From Cercophora sp. LCS_1 (lineage: Eukaryota; Ascomycota; Sordariomycetes; Sordariales; Lasiosphaeriaceae): a stretch of DNA of 64,000 nt. The notes below the pieces were generated by a model. The model was given only the letters and a program-made list of their open reading frames with translations, was not told the origin of the DNA and did no database searches. Position numbers and translations under genes: made by a program. Location: NCBI GenBank assembly GCA_036250225.1, contig JAPZLL010000005.1:1612001-1676000 (forward strand). The letters run 5' to 3'. Positions 12,201 through 21,401 of the stretch are shown one piece after another. How positions within the stretch are numbered: position 1 is the stretch's first letter; every line of letters begins with the position of its first letter.

Positions 12201-14164
12201 TGCAATCTGCCCTGTTGGATGGTTTGGGGTATTGATAGGAACACGATGTAATTTTGACCATCTTTCAAACTACATTCCAACCTTGATCCAATGTTGTCAA
12301 GTCACATTTTCAACTTGAACACACCCAAGACATAAGCTTGACTCAACCTGATAGGAACCATAATGTAAACCACAAAGATCCCGGAAGTGACTCTAGTTGT
12401 TCATACACACAAGGCGACGCTCCCCCAGTCATAGTTCACTCCTTTTCTGTCTAGTTAACACCCTGGGCCGCTACCAAAACCAGAATATCGTGCCCAGAAG
12501 CTGGACTGTGCCAAACTCGACTCTTCGGAAATTATACCTATTCCCCATTTAAGATCGGGCATCCCAAAACTTGAAAGGCTCTGCCCTTAACATGTTCCCT
12601 GCCTAGTTCTGCCTTGACGTTGCAGTTTGTTGGTAAAGGAGACGGAGAGCGTCTGAAGTGTGGGTGGCTCTGTCCATTCGCTCCTTCCCAAATCAGCGCA
12701 GTCTAGTTGACAACATCGCTTACCGGAGCCAGAAAAGAAATAGAGAGGCCAATACTGTCGGCGCTGCAGTAGAGCTCTGCGATATCGAGGTCACGTCTCG
12801 TCGGGGCGAGTGTAGAGAAGGGTAGCGAGCCAGAGAAGCCAGAGGGTCACGTCATGACAACCTGGGAAGAGTCCCAGCCCCACCACCCAAAACGTGAGAC
12901 TGCCGTCCCATAGAGAAGGCAACATCTCCCAGCCTCGGGCCAGGTCGAGTTCGTCGCCGGTATTCGAGCTGAGCGGGACTCAACATGCCCAAGTTATGCA
13001 AACATGCGACCTCTCAACTCAGCGAACACAGCAGCGCTAGGTTCAACCCACGAAACCGATGACCAACTTCCATTCCCAACACCCCGTGCGGGCATCTCTC
13101 ATCAGCTTTTCTCGCCTGCGCCCACTGACCGCCAACCAAGGGACAATCGTCTGTCCACACCGGACCATCTCAGCATGTGACAAAACTATAAATGCCACAA
13201 CCGACCTCAACCCGAGACAGATGCCGAAAAAAGCACAATGGCAGCCTTCGGATTCGAACATCAAGCCTGAAAGGACCCAAAAAAGGTTAAGCATCTCTTT
13301 GAGTAGCATACCACTGTGTCACCCCGCTAGTTGGTTGGTATCGTGGGCTCTTGTCCGAAGACACTGGTCTCCTCCCACACAACACTTTATACACCCCATC
13401 CATCGTAGGAGAAGTCTACCACAGCAACCTATATTTACTGAAATATATCTCTGAGACACCTGAATGTCGATTTCTTTTTTTTTTTTTGTATTATATTTGT
13501 TAGCAACTGCAACTTTTTAAAAAAAAGCAAAAGCTCAGGCCCCAGACTCGATCCTTGAGGCTGGCGACCACGCCAACCTTACGAAACCACGTGCAGGCAT
13601 ACCACACTTGCGCACAGAAATGGTTTCTGGTTGGCTGTTGTGAGCAAGGCGACGCCCACTACCGCTCGGCCAAGATGTCTTCTTGGTGGGTCCAACTTCA
13701 GAGGACCTCTCCTCCGGGCACTTATATGGTTCCTACGCCGGCCTGGGCGCGTGTGTCTGAAGGTGTATCAGGGAGTTATAAGTGCACATGCATTACATGT
13801 ATTAGTTTCCCTTTCTATTCTCTCTTTCTTTTCTTTTCTTTTTTTTTCTTTTTTTTTTTTTGAGAGCTTCTTCCTACGCCACGGGGAGCGCATCTGACCT
13901 TTGGCATCCCAACCGCGAACCCGGAATGGCCACGGCCAGTGACTTGATGTTTATGAGCGTGTTTCACGCCAACGTTGCTGAGTATTTAGTCTGGTGTTGA
14001 AACGTATCACTGTGGTTGAGCCGTTACACTTAGCGTGCTGGGCACCGAGACACAAGTCACCGCCATGCATCCACGAAAAAAGCTTGCGAAACACGATAAC
14101 ATTCGAGCTAGGCGTTACTTTGAAACACCAGTCTGTATCTACTTTCCGTCAAATGGCAACATAT
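12201..14164. other. Gene-poor stretch with A/T tracts
   Basis: No supported gene. The segment holds T tracts at about 13473-13487 and 13829-13861 and sequences with loose resemblance to tRNA internal promoter boxes (near 13240-13350 and 13530-13600, minus strand; near 13866-13930, plus strand). None folds into a proper cloverleaf by eye, so no tRNA is called. Confidence 0.45.
13829..13861. repeat. T-rich homopolymer tract
   Basis: Runs of T broken by single C residues, followed by a GC-rich segment. Read on the minus strand it is a poly(A)-like tail, as left by retroposition, but no target-site duplication was found. Confidence 0.6.
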
Positions 14165-15379
14165 CTAGTCGTACCAGATGGCGTTCATACCAAATCCAGG
14201 CTCGGGGATCTGAACTCGGGCAACACGGTGGAGAAACTCGTCCTTCCACCGGTACATCTCAAGCCAACCCTCTTGATCATCTGTGATGGCAACCCACTCA
14301 TCGCTCCAGTCGCACGGCGAAACCGCGTTGCTGTGGCCGCCGCTTGTGGGAGTAGGGTTCAAGCAGATCTGGCGCTCGATGCTGCCGCAATCCCTCAGCT
14401 TGAAAGCTGCCACATAGCCCTGCAGCTCAAATTTGTTCGCCCGAGACGATGCAAACATGTACTTTCCGCTCATCGTCAAAGCGCACACATCGGCCCGGTA
14501 CAAGCCCTTGCCCGTCTCCGTATCCCGGTCCGGAATGCCGGGGGGAATGAGCGGAAAGCTGTGGTGGGTGTGCACGGGGAGATGCGTGGCCGGGTCGATG
14601 ACGTACTCGCAGATGCGGTTACCCGCCTCCATCAGGGCGTACAGGTAGTTTCCGGTTGGGTGCATGGCTACCCACCGGGGGTGGTCGCCGGGCGCGGGAG
14701 CATCGACGCTGCCGACCAGCTCGACCTCGCCCGATGGAAGCTTGCGGTGTGTCCACAGCTTGTTGGCAGTCAAATCGGCCGAGTAGAGGTAGGTCTCGGT
14801 CGGGTCAAAGACCATGCCATGGATGCCCGTGTTCTCCTGGTAAGGGTAGTTTTGGATATTCTGGGCCAGGGCGCCCGTGGGCGAGACGGAGAAGACGTTT
14901 CCGTAGCCGGCGTGCTTGTAAAAGGGGTTGCAGTACACGGCATAGGGGGGTTGCTTGGCCGGAAGCAGGAAGATGGCACGCGTATTGGTCTCTGCGCTGT
15001 TTGCACGGGCTGATTGATTGTCAATATCGCGCGAGGGTGTGTTTGTGAAAGGCAAACATACGGTCTCCTCCCATCTGGTGGGAGGCTTCGTGGACAATCT
15101 CAGTCGGGCTCTTGACGGCGAAGCTGGTCCATTTTTTCATGGCCGAACCGTAGAGGTTCTTCTTTGCATGCTGCCGACAGTGTCAATCGCTGCGCGTGCC
15201 ATTGGTTGCGATTAGGGGGCCAATTGGCATACGTCGAAGGCCATCCATGAGATTGGCTCGTCGTGGGGAATCTCGGTGCGCTTGACGAGCTTGAGCGTGA
15301 GGTTTTCGTCGTCAAACTGGACGGTGAAGATGGCACCTGGCGGGGTCCAGGTGCCAATCATCAAGTGGTGGAGGGGCAT
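14165..15379 (-). CDS. 3-carboxy-cis,cis-muconate lactonizing enzyme (CMLE)
   Basis: Model on the minus strand: exons 15379-15233, 15170-15062 and 15009-14165, giving 366 aa, the length of the N. crassa enzyme. Splice sites are GTATGC/CAG and GTATGT/CAG, and the joined product reads smoothly through both junctions (ISWMAFD-HAKKNLYG and ASHQMGG-DPRANSAETNTR). Fungal CMLE is a seven-bladed beta-propeller unrelated to the bacterial enzyme. It cyclises 3-carboxy-cis,cis-muconate, the ring-cleavage product of protocatechuate, to the muconolactone in the beta-ketoadipate pathway. Recognisable blocks include MIGTWTPPGAIFTVQF near the N-terminus, FDPTETYLYSADLTANKLWTH and GLYRADVCALT in the middle, and a C-terminal EPGFGMNAIWYD. 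No signal peptide is seen, so it should be cytosolic. It is divergent from an intradiol dioxygenase, with ~1.17 kb between the start codons, which may allow shared regulation. Confidence 0.95.
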
Positions 15380-16551
15380 CTTGGAATGACGTCGGCGGGC
15401 TGTGCCGGCAAATCGCGGATCAACTTGTCGGGGAGCAGCTCCAGACGGACGGCGATAACAACAACGAGACAGCAGAAGGCGAGTCGGCGTCGGCAACGAG
15501 ACGGAAATCATACGATGTGTTTGTTTCTTGTTTGCTTGCTTGGAAGGAATTGGGCCAGCTCGGTCGGAGACGTTGTCCTCGCGACATGCCGCGTTTTCGC
15601 GTTGACGGGAGCCAACGCCCGGCAACCATGCTCGCGGTCAATCGTTTTGCTCTTGGGCCGATTGCCCCTCCGATCCACCATCTTGGGAACTTTTTTCGGT
15701 AGTGGGAGAGCTGGGAGGTGGGGTCGGAAGCGTGCGGCGGTAGATAGAGGGGCCGGGAAAGGTTGGCTTCAGCGTGCCCAGGCGTGACCAAGAGTGCACG
15801 CGGGATTTCTCTCAGCAAACCTTGTTCCCACAGCTTCTCACACTGCGTCTCAACCGGGTAAAGGCTCACCCCACGAACTCCAACAAGCGCTCCAGCAGCC
15901 TCCAGCGATGCTCCACACAGCTGCCAGCACCAAAGGGGCATCCCGGCGGGAAAACCGGGGAGCCGTGGGCTGAGGCCGGTTCGAGATCCTCTAGGTACAG
16001 GAGGCTCCACGATTCAGAGGCTCGATCGCCAAGCGCGGCGACGCTGACACGCCGTCCAGGTACATCGCTGCTCGTTCGTCTCCCTCGCATCATGCAGGCG
16101 CCTGGGGACTCGGCTTCGGGACGGAGCTGCGTGGGCGCAGTGTGCGGGTGCTTGGGGAGGCGCTGGGCGTGCCGCATCGGCCCCTGGGATATCGTCCGCA
16201 GGGCTAAATTTCTCCCGCGTTGCCTCCTCCTCCATCCCCACTCCCGCGGTGGCAGACCTGGGGATCCTCAAGGTGCCGCGACGGCCGTCCGATGATGGCG
16301 GCGGGGAAAATGACACCACCCGATGGACGAGCGAATGGGCGTCCTATCATTGCGACTCAATTCGCAATCCGTTCCTGGTGCCGGAGCCGACGCCAACGGC
16401 TTTCTATTTAACCTTGACCTTCGCTCGATCGAGAAGCTGTTTGTTCTTCATCCCCCAGTCCAGTTCTCCAGCCCAATCACCTCTCTCCGCTTTCCTGCCT
16501 TCTACTTTCGCACTTGCCCTTTTCACCACCACCACCACCACCACCATCACA
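15380..16551. promoter_or_regulatory. Divergent promoter region of CMLE and the dioxygenase
   Basis: About 1.17 kb separates the two divergent start codons and contains no supported gene. A TATA-like site lies 141 bp upstream of the dioxygenase start. Co-regulation by aromatic acids is an inference from the gene order alone. Confidence 0.5.
16405..16411 (+). promoter_or_regulatory. TATA-like box of the dioxygenase gene
   Basis: TATTTAA, 141 bp upstream of the start codon. It is followed by a pyrimidine-rich leader and a run of ACC triplets just before the ATG. Confidence 0.35.
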
Positions 16552-17550
16552 ATGGCCACCAACGGTACCAATGGCACCAATGGCGTCAACGGCGCTGAGA
16601 AGCCCGCCCACCGCTTCGACCCCAACTTCACCCAGGCCGTCATCGATGGCATGGGCCCCAAGACCACGGACCGCAACCGCGTCGTCCTCGGTGCCCTCAT
16701 CCGCCACATCCACGACTTTGCCCGCGAGGTCGAGCTCACCATTGATGAGTGGATGGCCGGTGTGAAGTTCATGAACGAGGTTGGCCGCATCTACTCCGAG
16801 TCTAAGCAGACTCGCAACGAGACCCACCGTCTCTGCGATATCCTCGGTCTTGAGTCGTATGTTTTTGCTCCCCCCCTCCTGAAGAATCCACCCCCGCTGA
16901 CAATCTGCCCCAGGCTTGTTGATGAGATCGCCCACAAGATCATCTCTGAGGAAGAGCTCGACCCCACCTCTTCCTCCATCCTGGGCCCTTTTTGGTCCCC
17001 CGATGCCCCCTTCCGCCCTCTCGGCGGCGAGATCTTCCAGGATGGCATCCCACCCAACGGCCAGGTCACCAAGATGCACGGTGTTATCCGTGACATTACC
17101 ACCGGCAAGCCCATCCCCAACGCCGTCTTCGACATCTGGCAGGCGTCGGCCAACGGCAAGTACGACTTCCAGGACCCCGAGAACCAGACGCCCAACAACC
17201 TCCGCGGCAAGTTCCGCGCCGACGAGAACGGCGAGTACTGGTTCTACTGCCTCCACCCCACGGCCTACTCCCTTCCCCAGGACGGCCCTTCGTGGCAGCT
17301 CCTTTCGCTCATGGACCGCCACCCCATGCGCCCCGCCCACATCCACATCATGGTCACCCACCCCGAATACCAGGGCTGCACCACCCAGCTCTACCCCAAC
17401 ACCGACCCCTGGCTCACTTCCGATACCGTCTTCGCTGTCAAGCCCGACCTCGTTGTTGACTTCAAGCCTCTCAAGGGCGACTCCAAGGCCACTCTCGACC
17501 TTGAGTACAACGTCAACCTCGCCCCCAAGGGCTACAAGGGCAAGCTCTGA
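16552..17550 (+). CDS. Intradiol ring-cleavage dioxygenase (catechol/hydroxyquinol 1,2-type)
   Basis: Exons 16552-16856 and 16914-17550, 313 aa. The 57-bp intron (GTATGT...CCCCAG) has no in-frame stop, so an unspliced frame also reads through. The start is the ATG after an ACC-repeat leader. Residues ~25-110 form the alpha-helical N-terminal dioxygenase domain found in catechol and hydroxyquinol 1,2-dioxygenases but not in protocatechuate 3,4-dioxygenases. The non-haem Fe(III) ligands are all present: Tyr185 (NGKYDF), Tyr220 (PTAYSLP), and His244 and His246 (RPAHIHIMV), with the spacing usual for the family. The RHPMRPAH context recalls hydroxyquinol dioxygenases. Expected reaction: intradiol cleavage of catechol or hydroxyquinol to (hydroxy)muconate, in the cytosol. 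Codon use is strongly biased to C-ending codons, suggesting good expression. Its divergent neighbour, CMLE, works in a related ring-breakdown branch. Confidence 0.92.
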   Translation: MATNGTNGTNGVNGAEKPAHRFDPNFTQAVIDGMGPKTTDRNRVVLGALIRHIHDFAREVELTIDEWMAGVKFMNEVGRIYSESKQTRNETHRLCDILGLESYVFAPPLLKNPPPLTICPRLVDEIAHKIISEEELDPTSSSILGPFWSPDAPFRPLGGEIFQDGIPPNGQVTKMHGVIRDITTGKPIPNAVFDIWQASANGKYDFQDPENQTPNNLRGKFRADENGEYWFYCLHPTAYSLPQDGPSWQLLSLMDRHPMRPAHIHIMVTHPEYQGCTTQLYPNTDPWLTSDTVFAVKPDLVVDFKPLKGDSKATLDLEYNVNLAPKGYKGKL

Positions 17551-18552
17551 ATGTTCTCTAAAGATGAGGATAGTTTTGGTGGCGTGAGAGTTTGACGATG
17601 GCTAAGGAGCTTATTTCTAGTGTACATATACCCGCTTACTGGACATATTTCTCTGGGCGTATTATCTACATAGTACGGACGGTGGGAGGCAAGCTATGCT
17701 TTTTTTTTATTACGGCGACATCTAGGCATTTAGGCCTTATTTGCAGACATTCGGCTTTACCGCCTGCTACGGGCGGGTTGGGAATAAAAAAAACTTGATA
17801 ATATCGTGGCGCCCTTTTTGGCTTGTGACTTGTTATTGGGAGGCGGATGTTGACTTTAGGCGCTTACTTTCTCCTGGCACGTTGAGGGGTACCGGTACTT
17901 TTGGGTGCCGAACCTTCTCGGGATGAGGCCCCTTTTCTCGGGACGACTTCCCCCACACGGCGGTACAAGGTAGGTCGGGTGCTGCACACAATTCTGGACC
18001 GTGCAAATGACTACTAATCTGCACACCTCGGTGATCCACCGGTGCACGTGAATGGGCGTTTTACAGTTTGAAACTTGCATGGAACATTCAAGATCCTGGA
18101 GATATCACAATTCCATCGGCAAATCGGATGGCTTGCTGCGATGGCCCGACGGCCAACCTTGTGACAGACTCAGATATAAGAACAGGATACCCGAAACATA
18201 ACGCTTCACCCAACAGACTTTTCGTCCCATGAGAAGGTTGGCGAAGGGCCAGATGGTCACATTTAAACTGCGAGCTCCGGACGCAGTTTAGAAACACTCA
18301 GCCATCTATGCAACTTCATACGTACATAGGTCAATCAACAACTAGGTAGTTTTCTTGATCAACTAGACTCGCCAGAGCCCGCTCAACGGGTGTACCACTA
18401 CCGGGTACCTAGTATTTCTGCTCAGGACCTCCAGCACAACCATCAATCAACCCCCCACCTGCCTTACCAAAGCGATCTCAAGCACAATTCACCATCTGCT
18501 ACTCATCATCACCTACGAAGCAGACCTTCAGAAGCCAAGAAGACCGACAAAA
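17551..18552. other. Intergenic, no gene seen
   Basis: About 1 kb holding the 3' end of the dioxygenase transcript and the presumed promoter and leader of the next gene. The leader just upstream of 18553 is rich in CA and CT. No coding potential or repeat was recognised. Confidence 0.5.
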
Positions 18553-19566
18553 ATGTCTTGGTCGTACGTCACCCGCTCGCGGCACAATGGAGAGCAAACC
18601 GAGAACCTAGAAGCAACAGAAATCGAAGTCGAGGACGTGGCACCCTTGATCATCGATGACATCAAAGACGACTGGTGTTTGATCTCCTCAACGAACCCCG
18701 CATTAGAAGAGAGCAGCTTCTCTGTCGACGAGATAGACGACCATTTCCCTTCGAAGTCAAGCGAGAAAGAAGCCCCTACAGGTCCCACAAACAAACAACG
18801 CCCTGTAGACACCGCCGAGCCTTCTCACAGCGAGGTTCCCAGCAAAGTCCCAACTGAGGCCGAGCAAGAGTCTTCCACCAAAGCACCCACACAGGGCACC
18901 GATGCACGATTCATCGACACCGGCCTACCACCCTCCACCGAGACCAAAACCGAGCAGCTAGCCCTAGTAAAGACTAGCAAACTCCCAGTCTGCCCCCAAG
19001 AACTCACCAAACCAGCTCCCGCCACTACCAACGGCCACCCTCCCAAACAACAGCTGTTGAGCGAGGAGCAAGCTCCGGTAAAGCGGATACACCCCGTCCG
19101 GCAGCCTACAGTTCCAGCACCTCTTGACATCGCCGACTTCCCTCCCCCGCAACGACCGTCAAATGAGCAGGTGTTTCAAGGTGTAGGCCAAATGCCCAGG
19201 CATCACCGCCATCAAGGGCCATGGCACCACGTACAGCAACAGGCACAGACACAGGCCGCTCATACACAAGCACAAGGACTGACTGCCCGGGATGAAGCCA
19301 TGTACGGCTTCCGAACAAGCAATGGACCGAGAATAAGATATAGGGGCAACGATGACCATTTGGATGCGTATGTCACCCACGCAGGACGGCAGATGGGTTA
19401 CCTTCCGCATCAACATCAACAGCCGTCGCAATCTACGTCCAGGGCCGGCCCACATCTTCTCAACACCAACACCGATAGGCGTGGGGAACCCTCTCAACAT
19501 CGTGGGCGACCCTCCCAGCAACGTTTCAGGGGTGGGGGGAGCTGGGCACCGCATCAGTTTCGTTGA
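18553..19566 (+). CDS. Hypothetical disordered protein
   Basis: Single uninterrupted frame of 337 aa; the start has a good context (AAAAATGTC). The product opens MSWSYVTRSR and then has an acidic stretch with IIDDIKDDWCLIS. The rest is Pro/Gln/His/Ser-rich with no recognisable fold, and the C-terminus is Arg/Gly-rich (RRGEPSQHRGRPSQQRFRGGG). The Arg-Gly tail could bind RNA. The length of the frame and its change of composition from acidic N-terminus to basic RG tail argue that it is a gene rather than chance, but no family is recognised. It is convergent with NDUFS3, with ~195 bp between the stop codons. Confidence 0.55.
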   Translation: MSWSYVTRSRHNGEQTENLEATEIEVEDVAPLIIDDIKDDWCLISSTNPALEESSFSVDEIDDHFPSKSSEKEAPTGPTNKQRPVDTAEPSHSEVPSKVPTEAEQESSTKAPTQGTDARFIDTGLPPSTETKTEQLALVKTSKLPVCPQELTKPAPATTNGHPPKQQLLSEEQAPVKRIHPVRQPTVPAPLDIADFPPPQRPSNEQVFQGVGQMPRHHRHQGPWHHVQQQAQTQAAHTQAQGLTARDEAMYGFRTSNGPRIRYRGNDDHLDAYVTHAGRQMGYLPHQHQQPSQSTSRAGPHLLNTNTDRRGEPSQHRGRPSQQRFRGGGSWAPHQFR

Positions 19567-19761
19567 ATGAGATGAGGTGTTGGCAAAGAATCCGGGAGGG
19601 CAGGATGGTAGGGAACAGATGAGGGGGCATTGGGAGAGGAAAGGCGAGGTAAGGGATTTGCACACAACAGACAGATAGACACATCTGTGCAGAAAAATAG
19701 GATGTAGCCTGCGCTCCTTTTTGAACAAGGAATATTTACAAAAGCCTTCTCCAGCATGCTT

Positions 19762-20683
19762 CTATTTCTTCTCCTCAGGCTTCTCCTCGGGTTTTGGCGT
19801 CGGCAGCTTGAATGTATCCGGCTTCCTGTCCACACCGGGGCCGATCTGCTCCCAGGCACTCGAGCCTCCCTCAAAGTTGCGGAACGCCTGGGTAAGCTCC
19901 AGCGGCTCCGTGACGATGCGCTTCTTCTCCTCGTCGTATCGAATCTCCGTGTAACCGGTGAGGGGAAAATCCTTGCGCAGCGGGTGACCCTCGAAGCCGT
20001 AGTCGGTCATGATACGGCGCAGATCGGGGTGACCAGTGAAGAAAACGCCAAACATGTCGTAAACCTCGCGCTCGTACCAATTGGCGCCATCAAAGAGACC
20101 TACGGCACTCGGGACGGGCGAGGTTTCATCGGCATACGTCTTGACACGGATACGGGCATTGTGGCGGACGCTGAGAAGGTTGTAGACAATCTCAAATCGC
20201 TGGTCGTGGGTGGGGAAGTCGACTGCGGTGATGTCGCTGATCTGGGTGAACTCGGCTGCGGTGTTATCTGTTACCTGTCAGTTTGACTTTTCCATGAATA
20301 CCCATAGTACAAATCTTACACTTGAGGAAGGAGAGCACCGGGACGACGCCGGCGGGGCAGATGTGGACGGTCAATTCATCCTTCCAGACCGAGAACTGTT
20401 GAATGTACTTGGGGAGACAGCCCATGAGCCATGATCCGTACTTGTGGAGGTCGTCAGCCTTGAGCTGGTACTTGTCGGCAGGGTTGACCAGAGGGGCCTT
20501 GAGGGTGCCGATGGGGTCCCGGGGAGCGACACGAGGGTTGGTGGCATTCTTGGGGAGCGCGACATTTTGGCGGGAGGTCGTCGCGAAACACCGCACCGCG
20601 ACCTCGTTCCGCGCCGCAATTGACGGCTTTGCCGGTCGAAGGGCCGACGCCAACGCCCTACTCTTGCAGAGCTTGCTCGCCAT
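19762..20683 (-). CDS. NADH:ubiquinone oxidoreductase 30-kDa subunit (NDUFS3)
   Basis: Exons 20683-20320 and 20267-19762, 289 aa, with a 52-bp intron (GTAAGA...AACAG) that splits a Tyr codon in FLKYNTAAEF. The first ~35 residues are Arg/Ala/Ser-rich with few acids, a typical mitochondrial presequence. The respiratory-chain 30-kDa signature follows in YEREVYDMFGVFFTGHPDLR and RIMTDYGFEGHPLRKDFPL. The C-terminus is charged and Pro/Lys/Glu-rich. The subunit belongs to the peripheral arm of complex I in the mitochondrial matrix, near the quinone site, and is the eukaryotic counterpart of bacterial NuoC. It is divergent from NOT4; the ~720-bp shared upstream region carries repeated TCACGTGA motifs. 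Confidence 0.95.
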
Positions 20684-21401
20684 GGTCGGCAGTGGGAGGT
20701 AGGGAGCCAATTGATCGAGACACAGCCGGTGGGCTCGATCGAGGACGATGCTTGACAACGGGTTCGAGGACGTCAGGCAAAGCTCGGGAGCTCCCATCCA
20801 GGAGTCGAATCACGTGAGTTGACACGTGATGCAATACAGGTTCAAACTCGAGGCGAATCACGTGAGTTGTGTCCGGAATGGTGCCACGACAACGAGTTGA
20901 CCGTATTTATTGAGGGAAATTTAGAATGCTGTGAAAGAAAACAACATTTGAAGACTTCGTTGTCCAATACAGTTCTTGCTGTTTTGCACCAGACCTGTTC
21001 GTCGTTCTGCTGTTTCCAGTGTGGCGTGCACACGTGCCACCGCGCTAGCAAGACGCTAGCCCCGAAGAGAGCTAGCGTATGCCCTTCGATCTTTGCTGGA
21101 AGGCTCTTCGTCGCTTTTACTGCACCTCGTCCTTTCCTTTCACCATCCCCATCACATTCACGTTCCCAAACCGCATCACGGAGCGAACATCAGACCCTTG
21201 GTCTTGTACCTATTACAAAAGTTGTTTTTACAATACCTCTTGTTATCTAATTAGACACGGAATACCCTACCGCTTTGCGGTTCTTAATCCAGCCATCAAA
21301 GTGTTGCGCACGCCAGTTTTTGCCCAACCGATTGCCTGCCTTCAACTACTCCAGCGCGACACCACCCCAAACACTCATCTCCCCGATCTACTCCAGCAAC
21401 C
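20684..21401. promoter_or_regulatory. Divergent NDUFS3/NOT4 promoter region
   Basis: No coding potential seen. It contains two exact copies of a 16-bp sequence centred on TCACGTGA (20806-20821 and 20854-20869), another CACGTG between them (20823-20828) and a fourth at 21031-21036. Three GCTAGC hexamers lie at 21044, 21055 and 21071. CACGTG is the core recognised by basic helix-loop-helix regulators of the Cbf1/USF type. Confidence 0.5.
20806..20869. promoter_or_regulatory. Repeated TCACGTGA (E-box-like) sites
   Basis: The 16-mer CGAATCACGTGAGTTG occurs at 20806-20821 and again at 20854-20869 (48-bp repeat distance), with ACACGTGA at 20822-20829 between. Three CACGTG palindromes in ~50 bp, about 130-180 bp upstream of the NDUFS3 start, are unlikely by chance. 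Binding by a bHLH factor is inference. Confidence 0.6.

Noticed and set aside
13240..13360. Minus-strand tRNA-like boxes (ACACAGTGGT and GTTCGAATCC) before a T run
   Set aside because: The T-stem and anticodon stem do not pair and an internal T run would stop transcription; at most a decayed tRNA fragment.
13866..13930. Resemblance of GGGGAGCGCATCTGAC to the D-arm and anticodon region of elongator tRNA-Met
   Set aside because: No acceptor or T-stem pairing could be found; not enough to call a tRNA.
16477..17361. 294-codon minus-strand frame
   Set aside because: Antisense shadow of the C-biased dioxygenase gene.
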